Source: Calditrichales bacterium
Lineage (GTDB): Bacteria > Calditrichota > Calditrichia > Calditrichales > J004
Length of the DNA: 37,051 nt
Reading direction: 5' to 3'
Assembly: GCA_015493745.1 (NCBI GenBank)
Contig: WGCN01000054.1
Location: 1-37,051, forward strand
Under the pieces are notes generated by a model. The model worked only from the letters and a program-made list of their open reading frames with translations, was not told where the DNA came from and searched no databases. Made by a program: the position numbers and the translations under genes. Shown one piece after another: positions 17,515-24,435 of the stretch. Each line of letters opens with the position of its first letter. Position 1 is the first letter of the stretch.

Positions 17515-18582
17515 TCAGGCGTCACGGTCGCCAACGGTCATAAACCAGTTACGTCCGTCATACAATACCGGCTCCAGTTCCGGATGTTTTTCTGCGGAGG
17601 TATAACAAATAACCGCCGAAGTGGCGTCGTCACGGAACCTGAAACCCAGTTCTTCCAGAACGGGAACAAAGGGGTTATACTCCTGCAAAATAAATGAGAG
17701 GGAAACGATACGCCGCTTATAGGCCGGACGGATATAATTGATAAACATACGGAACAACTGCCCGGCAAAGCGATCGAAATCATCAATCAGAATATCGATG
17801 ATGTGTATGACATCGTTCTTGCGGGTAAAAAAAACGGTACCCACCAGGTTGCTCTTATAAAACATATCAAATTGCTGATATTGGCGGTTAGGATTGGCGG
17901 CAAACTTCCAGTTGATAAATTCCACACTGCGATCGCCGATCACCCGGAATCTTTTTTTCATATATTCAAAAAGATAGGCATGACGTTCATCGACCTGAAT
18001 TTGGTCATGCAACTTTCCGGAAAGACCCAGAAAAGTTGAAAAGCGGTATTTTAAGGACAAAATAAAATTTATGGGCTTGGCGGCCATACGGGCCAGCAAC
18101 TCGTTTTTCAAATAGGCCTGAAGCACCCGGTTAACCCGGAACGGCAGGGCATACCGTTTCATTTGGGCAATTTTTTTATGGCCGGAGCGTAAATGAATCA
18201 CTTCCATGCGCTCATTGGGATGGGCATATAGGAAGGGCACTTCGTCATTGTTAACCGCTTCCCTGGCCGCTTTGCGCAACTTCACGGCCACCCCCAGCGT
18301 ACGGTATTTCTTCTCAATGGAAAAATCACCGCAATTCCACACAGTGTATTCCCGGCCATCCACATAGGCTTTTCTGGGAAAAACGCCGGTAAAGCCGACA
18401 GGAATGTTTTTATCCTCATCCCAGATAATCCAGGCCCTGGCCTTGCCGGTGGGATTGTTGAGATAAATCCACTCAAAGCGTTTATTAAAATCAAAACCCG
18501 GTACATTACGATTGTTTTCCAGGATGGTCACCATAATATGCCGTTCTTTTTCCAGATCGGCAACTTTTACACTATATGCCAT
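17515..18582 (-). CDS. GNAT-fold acyltransferase
   Basis: A 355-residue protein with a GNAT-like region near residues 60-115: VGFTGVFPRKAYVDG, then GDFSIEKKYRTLGVAVKLRKAAREAV, where RTLGVA replaces the canonical acyl-CoA-binding RxxGxG/A loop. The C-terminal half (FINWKFAANPNRQYQQFDMFYKSNLVGTVFF) looks like a second, degenerate GNAT unit. Proteins of this kind in polysaccharide operons are presumed to acylate amino sugars, using acyl-CoA or acyl-ACP. Adjacency to the acyl carrier protein gene favours acyl-ACP as donor here, but that is inference. AGGA lies five bases before the ATG. It follows the family-2 glycosyltransferase gene by 12 bases. Confidence 0.75.
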   Translation of the reverse strand: MAYSVKVADLEKERHIMVTILENNRNVPGFDFNKRFEWIYLNNPTGKARAWIIWDEDKNIPVGFTGVFPRKAYVDGREYTVWNCGDFSIEKKYRTLGVAVKLRKAAREAVNNDEVPFLYAHPNERMEVIHLRSGHKKIAQMKRYALPFRVNRVLQAYLKNELLARMAAKPINFILSLKYRFSTFLGLSGKLHDQIQVDERHAYLFEYMKKRFRVIGDRSVEFINWKFAANPNRQYQQFDMFYKSNLVGTVFFTRKNDVIHIIDILIDDFDRFAGQLFRMFINYIRPAYKRRIVSLSFILQEYNPFVPVLEELGFRFRDDATSAVICYTSAEKHPELEPVLYDGRNWFMTVGDRDA

Positions 18583-18594
18583 TTCATTCCTCGA

Positions 18595-19752
18595 TTATGA
18601 AGCTTCCCGTATTGTTTGCCAGGTGGTGTACTTTTTTCCCAAATAGTTATCGATGATACCCAAAATGGAGGCGATATTCACTGCCGTAAAGTAATAGGGC
18701 GTAGAGAATAAAAAGGGAGCGGTTCCTGTGAACCGTATCATGAGCCAGCCCCCCAGGGCCAACAGGTAAAAGACCACCTGCGCGGCCAAAAACAACTGAT
18801 AAGACCAGTGAACCGGCCATAAAAACAGATTGACGATAAAAAAGGCCAGCAGAAAAACCCCGCCCAGCCAGCGCAGCATTTTGTGCGAAAAAACCTGAAA
18901 GGCGTGAAAACCCGTTTTAAATGGGTTGAGTACGCTTTTGTTCTTCATCAGGCCGCGCCAACTGCGGTTGACAATACGCCGCTTACGGCCGATTTCCTTA
19001 TCAAAACTATCCGCCGTATGTTCATAGCAAATGGCCGCGGGTTCAAAAACACCGCGATAGCCCTGAATGATTATTTGCAGGGGGTTTACAAAATCGTTGA
19101 TATCGTCATCATCCATTTCCAAAAACAACGCCCGGCGGATGGCATATATGGCCCCGTCCCCTCCGACAACCGAACTGAGCCGGGATTCATACATCTTCAA
19201 ACGCACTTCCATATCCCAGTAAGCGCTTTCATGTTCGCCGGCATTGGATTGCTCTTCCTTATAATATTGGGCGTTGCCCACCACATAGCCCACCTTTTCA
19301 TCGGCGAAATGGGCTACCAGTTTTAACAAGGCGTCCTCTTTGTAAATGGCATTGGCATCGGAAAAAACCACGATCTCCGATGTCAGGGCGGGAACAACCG
19401 CCGAAATACCATGGGTTTTCCCCCGGCGTCCTTCCACCCGTATCAAGCGCACACGCGCATCGCCGTAATTTTTCACGATCTCATCCGTCCGGTCATCCGA
19501 GGCATCCGATATCACCACCATTTGGAACTTATCCCGGGGATAGTCCAGCGCGGTCGAATTGGCCAGTTTTTCGCGGATCACCGTTTCTTCATTATAAGCC
19601 GAAATAACCATGGTCAATGATGGCCATTCCGATAAACGGGGAGGCTTTTCTGAACGAACCAGGCGTCCCAGTATCATGGAAAACAGGGGATAACCCACAT
19701 AGATATACCCCAGAAGAAGGAACAAGAACCAGAATAGCCACTTAAGTATCAT
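18595..19752 (-). CDS. Family-2 glycosyltransferase, membrane-bound
   Basis: A 385-residue protein of the processive or semi-processive GT2 group. It has an N-terminal membrane helix (LKWLFWFLFLLLGYIYVGYP), a GT-A core with VISAYNEE (49-56), ISDASDDRTDE (81-91), the metal-binding SDAN (131-134), GGDGAIYAIRR (197-207) and DDDINDFVNP (216-224). An RRIVNRSWRG stretch stands where QxxRW would be; the Q is absent. Three membrane helices follow (about 294-385). Members include beta-1,6-GlcNAc and hyaluronan-type synthases, but this one could also transfer a single residue. Its ATG overlaps the metallophosphoesterase stop (ATGA). Confidence 0.9.
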   Translation of the reverse strand: MILKWLFWFLFLLLGYIYVGYPLFSMILGRLVRSEKPPRLSEWPSLTMVISAYNEETVIREKLANSTALDYPRDKFQMVVISDASDDRTDEIVKNYGDARVRLIRVEGRRGKTHGISAVVPALTSEIVVFSDANAIYKEDALLKLVAHFADEKVGYVVGNAQYYKEEQSNAGEHESAYWDMEVRLKMYESRLSSVVGGDGAIYAIRRALFLEMDDDDINDFVNPLQIIIQGYRGVFEPAAICYEHTADSFDKEIGRKRRIVNRSWRGLMKNKSVLNPFKTGFHAFQVFSHKMLRWLGGVFLLAFFIVNLFLWPVHWSYQLFLAAQVVFYLLALGGWLMIRFTGTAPFLFSTPYYFTAVNIASILGIIDNYLGKKYTTWQTIREAS

Positions 19753-20594
19753 TTTTCAGAGAATCCCGTCTGTTTGTTTTCCGCCGGGGAAGCTCCAGGG
19801 CCCTCTTTAAGGCTGCCCAGGCGATAGTACCAGCGTCGCCCCTTTTCCTTTAGCTGTTGGGGCAGGCGTTTAAAGCTGGTTATACCGAAAACTTCCCGAT
19901 TCTTTTTCTTCAGATGCCGCCATTCTTCCGCGGAGAGAGCAACCGTCTTGTACTCCAGGCTCATTTCCCGCGCGTCAAAAACAACAAAACTCATGGGCAA
20001 ACCGTGACGCGGCTCGCCCAACGTACCCGGATTGACCAGATAACGGCGCCCCGCGTCGATCATGATCCGCCCGGGATCGGTGTTATATTCAATGGCCCCT
20101 GATACCTTATCGCGGATGAAGACTCCCGGACGATGGGTATGGCCGAAAAAGCACAGATCCTTGCCAAGCTTTTCCATCTGCCGGAATTGCGGGACGGCCC
20201 GTTGAACGGTATTGACCGTACGGAAAAGGGAATCAAACCCGGCATGCCAGGCGATGGTTGTTTCATTAAACTCCCATTGAACCGGCCAGCCACGGAGGAT
20301 CTCCTTATCCTCGCTTGTTATCAGCTCCCGGGTAATCCGCACCGCATTTTGTCCGCGCTCGCTTTTGCAACTGTTCAAACTCAGCGTCCCGAGAACCATC
20401 GCCTCATGGTTCCCCGTCAGCGAGGGAATGTTATGTTCTTTCATCAGTTGCAGGCACTCATGGGGAAAGCTGTTGTAGCCGACAACATCACCCAGGGAGA
20501 AAACGGCGTCCGCCTTCAACGCTTCCCGCTGCTCCAACAATTTTTGTAGCCCGAATATATTGGCGTGCACATCCGAAAAAATAAGATAGCGCAT
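19749..20594 (-). CDS. Calcineurin-like metallophosphoesterase
   Basis: A 281-residue protein with the five metallophosphoesterase motifs: FSDVHAN (D8, H10), LGDVVGYNSFP (D36), GNHE (N62, H63), AWHAG (H117) and GHTHRP (H152, H154). The fold binds two metal ions and hydrolyses phosphomonoesters or phosphodiesters. The short YfcE/MJ0936-like layout suits a small-molecule phosphodiesterase. It lacks a signal peptide, so it is cytoplasmic. Stop-start overlaps with both neighbours (TGATG with the ATP-grasp gene, ATGA with the GT2 gene) show it belongs to the operon. It may remove phosphate from a sugar or a phosphopantetheinyl group; I cannot tell which. Confidence 0.9.
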   Translation of the reverse strand: MRYLIFSDVHANIFGLQKLLEQREALKADAVFSLGDVVGYNSFPHECLQLMKEHNIPSLTGNHEAMVLGTLSLNSCKSERGQNAVRITRELITSEDKEILRGWPVQWEFNETTIAWHAGFDSLFRTVNTVQRAVPQFRQMEKLGKDLCFFGHTHRPGVFIRDKVSGAIEYNTDPGRIMIDAGRRYLVNPGTLGEPRHGLPMSFVVFDAREMSLEYKTVALSAEEWRHLKKKNREVFGITSFKRLPQQLKEKGRRWYYRLGSLKEGPGASPAENKQTGFSEK

Positions 20595-21775
20595 CAGAAC
20601 AACTTTTTTACTTTTCTCAAACCGCCTTTAAAGGTATCCCAGGCGGCGTACATCACCGGTTTAAGATCATCCCCGGCCCAGGTTTGGTATATCCGCCTTC
20701 CGGAAAGAGAAGCCAGCCATTGACCGGTGGAAATGAGTCCCTGTTTTTTCATATCGCGAAACGTAAACCACTCCTGAATCCCGCTGATCCATTTAATATC
20801 CGTTTCATAGTCGGTTTGCACTTTTCCGGCAACACCGTCGATGAGATAATGATAAGCCAGCGCCGGCAGGTTTATCCCGGCCCGGGCGCCGATATAGTGC
20901 CACATATTGTAGCGGGGATTCAGTTCCAGCAAATACAGTTTGCCGCTCTTTTCATCCAGCTTATAATCGATTTTTATCGGCCCTTTAAACCGCAGTCTCT
21001 TTAACACATCCAGGCTGATGGCAGCCATTTCCGGGTGTTTTATCAGCCGCAGTGAACAACTCAGACCGTAATCATTGGGGTAGGTGCGTATTTTCCGGCC
21101 ACAGTAATAGGCAAGGGGTTCGGAGTTTTCATCAAAAAAGCTGTGAAAACTTAAGATTTGCGCTTCCGTGCCCGGAACATATTTTTGCACGATATAATCA
21201 ATATTTTCGGCGTCAATCTTGCGGCGATAGTTTTCGAACTCGGCGGCATTGTTTATCAGCAAAATTTTTTGCTGCGCCCCAAGCTCTTTGATAACCTGGG
21301 AATTAAACCAATGGATGCGGCTGGTGGGCTTTATTATCACCGGAAAATCCAGCATATCCGTACCGGTCACCTCATCCTTATGAAAGGTGGGCGGCGTGGG
21401 CAGGTCATATTCCTTTACCATGTCATTGAACAGGTGTTTATCCAGACTGGAATCGATAAGCTTTTTGTGCGGCAAAAGAAAAGTGAAATAGTCGCGCAGC
21501 GTGTCGGCGTGGCTGTTAACCATCTTTAACTGGGCGTCATTGGTATAAAAAAGAGGTAACCCTCCTCCATGCCTTTTGCCTATTTCCAGCAAACCCGCCA
21601 GTGTTGCCGCTTCATTTTTAGCCGGATTTTCCAGCACATGGCCTTCAATGCAGGCTTTGGAATAAAACAGACGCTTATCGTTTTTGGTGGTGATTCCGAT
21701 ATAAGGTATATCCGCCAGCGTAAAACAGCGCCCCATCATCAGATTTCCCAATACAACCGCGGGCTTTTTTTTCAT
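20594..21775 (-). CDS. ATP-grasp family ligase
   Basis: About 393 residues. The pattern is that of ATP-grasp carboxylate-amine ligases: a substrate-binding N-terminal domain (PAVVLGNLMMGRCF), then DMVKEYDLPTPPTF and LDFPVIIKPTSRIHW (ATP-binding lysine), IVQKYVPGTEAQILSF (adenine-binding hinge) and LYLLELNPRYNMWHY (metal-binding Glu and Asn). The family joins a carboxylate to an amine through an acyl-phosphate. The open frame reaches 21853 and would overlap the FemAB-like gene, so I chose an ATG just downstream of that gene. Two adjacent ATGs exist (21778 and 21775); AGGA is five bases before the second. A role in attaching an amino acid to a sugar or carrier is plausible given the FemAB-like and ACP neighbours. 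Confidence 0.87.
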   Translation of the reverse strand: MKKKPAVVLGNLMMGRCFTLADIPYIGITTKNDKRLFYSKACIEGHVLENPAKNEAATLAGLLEIGKRHGGGLPLFYTNDAQLKMVNSHADTLRDYFTFLLPHKKLIDSSLDKHLFNDMVKEYDLPTPPTFHKDEVTGTDMLDFPVIIKPTSRIHWFNSQVIKELGAQQKILLINNAAEFENYRRKIDAENIDYIVQKYVPGTEAQILSFHSFFDENSEPLAYYCGRKIRTYPNDYGLSCSLRLIKHPEMAAISLDVLKRLRFKGPIKIDYKLDEKSGKLYLLELNPRYNMWHYIGARAGINLPALAYHYLIDGVAGKVQTDYETDIKWISGIQEWFTFRDMKKQGLISTGQWLASLSGRRIYQTWAGDDLKPVMYAAWDTFKGGLRKVKKLF

Positions 21776-21786
21776 CATTATCCTGC

Positions 21787-22815
21787 CTAAGGTAAATTTT
21801 TTACAATGGACGGCCCGAGCAGACGGGTAAAAGCCAGCGGCATTTTTTGCCACATACTTATGGCCAGCTTATACTTGGGATTATCCGGGTTTATTTGCGG
21901 CAATTCGCCACCCGATGGCAGGACATAGTACCAGTAAAGCTGCTGTTCCACACTGCCCCACTGTTTTTTAAAACGATACGTTCCGCTGTCACGCGAGCAG
22001 CGGCCGAAATCAAACTGCTTATAGCCCTTTTCAATGGAAAAGCGCAGTACCTCCCAGTACATAAGCATATTGGGACTAAAACGGTTATACTCCCGGAGGG
22101 TGGAGGCCCAGGGAATTTCCATGCGCTGTTTGTAGCCATGTAAAAAAGCGGCGCCGATGGTTTTTCCCTCTTTGGAACGCACCAGGGCAATATGACTGTT
22201 TTCCGGAGTCTCTTCCAGAATGGTTCTAAAAAAATGTTTAGAGTAAACCGGCGTTCCCAGATCACGCATATTGCGGCAAAAAACTTCATAGAAGTCATCG
22301 AGGAACTCCATGCCGCCGACCTCTCCGGTAATCCCTTCCTTGACCGGCCGGCGAATCTGGCTGCGCAGCTTGGCTTTAAATGAGGCCATCAGGTCATCGG
22401 GGGATTCCGGCAAATCCAGAAAGAAGGTTACCTTTTGCGTTTTAACCGGCAGGTGGGTTTCCAGGGGGCGTATGTCACGCAGTTCCACAAAATCCGCGCC
22501 GCACCGTTCCCGAATGGTTTCCGCTTCCGCGGTCAGGGCCTCCATCGCCTCCCGGCTATCCGCCAGAATACCGCCATAGTTTACATAGGGTACGGAAACG
22601 ATGAAATTCCCAAACAGGGCCGATTTAAAATGAACCAGCGGCAATACACCCACGATTTTATCCTGCTCGCCGGCCGCAATGTAGAAGGTCTCTTTTTTGA
22701 AATGCCTTTCGATTATCTTTTTCCAGGCCGATGTATGATAAAGGGAACCGGCCTCATGGGCATGAACATAGGCGTCCCACTCCTGAAAGTTCTCGGTGAT
22801 ATAGGAAACTTGCAT
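21787..22815 (-). CDS. FemAB-like transferase of the PEP-CTERM/exosortase-associated type
   Basis: A 342-residue protein built of two GNAT-like halves, as in FemABX aminoacyl-tRNA-dependent transferases. Key stretches are SLYHTSAWKKIIE near the N-terminus, VSVPYVNYGGILAD, SFKAKLRSQIRRPVKEGI, and PWASTLREYNRFSPNMLMYWEVLRFSIEKGYKQFDFGRCSRDSGTYRFKKQWGS near the C-terminus. The last block is very characteristic of the FemAB group that accompanies EpsH/XrtA exosortase loci. FemAB proteins transfer amino acids to amines; the exosortase-linked group has no proven reaction. It lies four bases after the acyl-AMP ligase gene and just before the ATP-grasp gene. Confidence 0.87.
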   Translation of the reverse strand: MQVSYITENFQEWDAYVHAHEAGSLYHTSAWKKIIERHFKKETFYIAAGEQDKIVGVLPLVHFKSALFGNFIVSVPYVNYGGILADSREAMEALTAEAETIRERCGADFVELRDIRPLETHLPVKTQKVTFFLDLPESPDDLMASFKAKLRSQIRRPVKEGITGEVGGMEFLDDFYEVFCRNMRDLGTPVYSKHFFRTILEETPENSHIALVRSKEGKTIGAAFLHGYKQRMEIPWASTLREYNRFSPNMLMYWEVLRFSIEKGYKQFDFGRCSRDSGTYRFKKQWGSVEQQLYWYYVLPSGGELPQINPDNPKYKLAISMWQKMPLAFTRLLGPSIVKNLP

Positions 22816-22819
22816 GCGC

Positions 22820-24346
22820 TTAAGCCAGGCCTTTCAACTCTTTGATTTTCGTTTTCATAATTTTTCCCGAACTGTTCTTGGGCAGGCTTTCAAACAGGGA
22901 GTAATGTCTGGGTTGCTTAAAAGGCGGTAATTTTTTTCGGATAAAATCCTGTAACTCTTCCTGCCAGGTTTCCGATTGCTCCTTTAACACGATACAGGCG
23001 TCGATGGCCTCACCCAAAATGTCATCCGGGCGGCCGATGACAGCCACTTCCAGAACGTTTTCGTGCTCCAGGATTTTTTCCTCGATCTCCTTGGCGCTGA
23101 TGCGGTTGGCCCCCTGTTTGATCATATCCTTGGAACGCCCCACCACATAAATAAACCCTTCCTCATCCATCCGGCCCAGATCACCGGTGAAATAGAGGCC
23201 GTGGCGCAGCACCATTTTTGTCTCCTTTTGATCCCGCCAGTAACCCTGCATGATGTTAGCCCCGCGGGCCACGATCTCTCCCCGTTCCCCGGCGGGAAGC
23301 GCGCGCCCTTTTTCATCGGCCACAAACAGATCCACATTGGGAATGGCCTTACCGATGGAGCCCCATTTGCTTTCAAGATATTCCGGCGCCAGATAGGAGA
23401 GACGGGCCGAAGCTTCCGTTGCCCCGTACATGATGATCAGCCTGGCGGGCGCCAGTACCTGGGCCACCTCCTTTTGCAGTGTGGGCGCCATGGCCCCGCC
23501 GGCCTGGGTAACGTATCTCAGCTTTGGCAACCGCCGCTCGCGGATATTGGTTTTGGCCAGCAGAATGGCAAAGGTGGAAGGCACGCCGGCAAAACCGGTA
23601 ACCTCATGTTCCTCCATGCTGTTCAGGGCCACATTGGGAAAGGCAAAGCGGTTTTCAATAACCAGACTGCCGCCGACGGCAATATGCGTATTGAGCAGGG
23701 ACAAACCATAAATATAGTAAAACGGGAGCACCACCAGCATCCTGTCCGCCGGGGTCAGCCGGAGATAGGCAATGATCGACTCGGTGTTGGTAACGATATT
23801 GAGATGGCTTAGGGTCACCCCCTTGGGTTTTCCCGTACTCCCGGATGTATAAACGATGGCTGCCAGATCCAGATTGATCAGGCGTACCTGCGGAGGCTGA
23901 GTGGAGTGGCTTTCCAAAATATCACTCAGAATATCGGCCCGGGGAAAATCACTCATGGGCCGCAGCAAAACAAAGGCATCCATCCGCTTTATGCGCGGGG
24001 ATATCGGCTTTAAGTATTTTTTAAAGTTCTTATCGGAGATAAAGACGCGGGCGCCGCAGTTATTTAGCAGATAGCGCAGCGTGTCCGCCGTGGTTTCCGT
24101 ATTCAGTCCAACGGCAACCGCCCCCGCTTTTAGCACCCCGTAATAGGTAACCACATAGCCAAAACCGTTGTCCAGCAAAAAAGCGACCCGGTCACCCCGC
24201 CTTACCCCTTTGGCGCGCAGATAGTTGGCCAGGGAATTGGCCGCTTCATCTATTTCACGATAGGTATACCACCTGCCGGAAAAAAGGGCCGGTTTATCGG
24301 GATATTTTTGCCTGGTTTTCTCAAGAAAAGTATGCAAAAGGTACAT
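22820..24346 (-). CDS. Acyl-AMP ligase (AMP-dependent synthetase), exosortase-cluster type
   Basis: A 508-residue adenylate-forming enzyme. It has the P-loop YTSGSTGKPKG (166-176), a later YGATEAS motif, YFTGDLGRMDEEGFIYVVGRSKDMIKQGANRIS (hinge region) and the C-terminal catalytic lysine in PKNSSGKIMK (K495). It activates a carboxylic acid as the adenylate and loads CoA or, more likely here, the acyl carrier protein encoded six genes downstream. Such a ligase-plus-ACP pair is known from exosortase-associated polysaccharide loci. The ATG at 24346 has no Shine-Dalgarno of its own but comes two bases after the stop of a short leader frame with a strong site, so it is probably translated by coupling. 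Confidence 0.9.
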   Translation of the reverse strand: MYLLHTFLEKTRQKYPDKPALFSGRWYTYREIDEAANSLANYLRAKGVRRGDRVAFLLDNGFGYVVTYYGVLKAGAVAVGLNTETTADTLRYLLNNCGARVFISDKNFKKYLKPISPRIKRMDAFVLLRPMSDFPRADILSDILESHSTQPPQVRLINLDLAAIVYTSGSTGKPKGVTLSHLNIVTNTESIIAYLRLTPADRMLVVLPFYYIYGLSLLNTHIAVGGSLVIENRFAFPNVALNSMEEHEVTGFAGVPSTFAILLAKTNIRERRLPKLRYVTQAGGAMAPTLQKEVAQVLAPARLIIMYGATEASARLSYLAPEYLESKWGSIGKAIPNVDLFVADEKGRALPAGERGEIVARGANIMQGYWRDQKETKMVLRHGLYFTGDLGRMDEEGFIYVVGRSKDMIKQGANRISAKEIEEKILEHENVLEVAVIGRPDDILGEAIDACIVLKEQSETWQEELQDFIRKKLPPFKQPRHYSLFESLPKNSSGKIMKTKIKELKGLA

Positions 24347-24348
24347 AT

Positions 24349-24399
24349 TTAATCAGTTTTGAGTAAAAAAAAGGCTGTACCGGTTGTGTCATATCTCAT
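24349..24399 (-). CDS. Candidate leader peptide, 16 codons, overlapping a terminator
   Basis: The frame MRYDTTGTAFFLLKTD starts at ATG 24397-24399 and ends in TAA at 24349-24351. GGAGG lies seven bases upstream, the best ribosome site in this part of the operon, while the following ligase gene has none. The ATG sits in the loop of the terminator hairpin, and the codons for GTA then FF run through its 3' arm and T-run. A translating ribosome would therefore disrupt the terminator. The stop is two bases before the ligase ATG, in a different frame. I see no run of one regulatory amino acid, apart from Phe-Phe-Leu-Leu. Real expression is unproven; this is a prediction from layout. Confidence 0.5.
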   Translation of the reverse strand: MRYDTTGTAFFLLKTD

Positions 24400-24422
24400 A
24401 ATCACACCTCCGGGGCAGCCTT
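24365..24422 (-). terminator. Intrinsic terminator/attenuator between the kinase and assembly genes
   Basis: On the minus strand AAGGCTG at the 5' side pairs with CAGCCTT, with further CCGG/CCGG and GTGT/ACAC pairing inside, followed at once by eight T residues. This is a convincing Rho-independent terminator 14 bases past the kinase stop. Yet the next gene starts only 19 bases beyond the T-run, leaving no room for a promoter between them, so about 20 downstream genes must depend on read-through or on a promoter inside the hairpin or kinase gene. Confidence 0.75.
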
Positions 24423-24435
24423 AAACTTTTATCTA

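Noticed and set aside
24365-24372. Ribosomal frameshift on the T-run fusing the leader peptide to the ligase
   Set aside because: The ligase frame has a TGA just upstream of its ATG, so slippage would not yield a fused protein.
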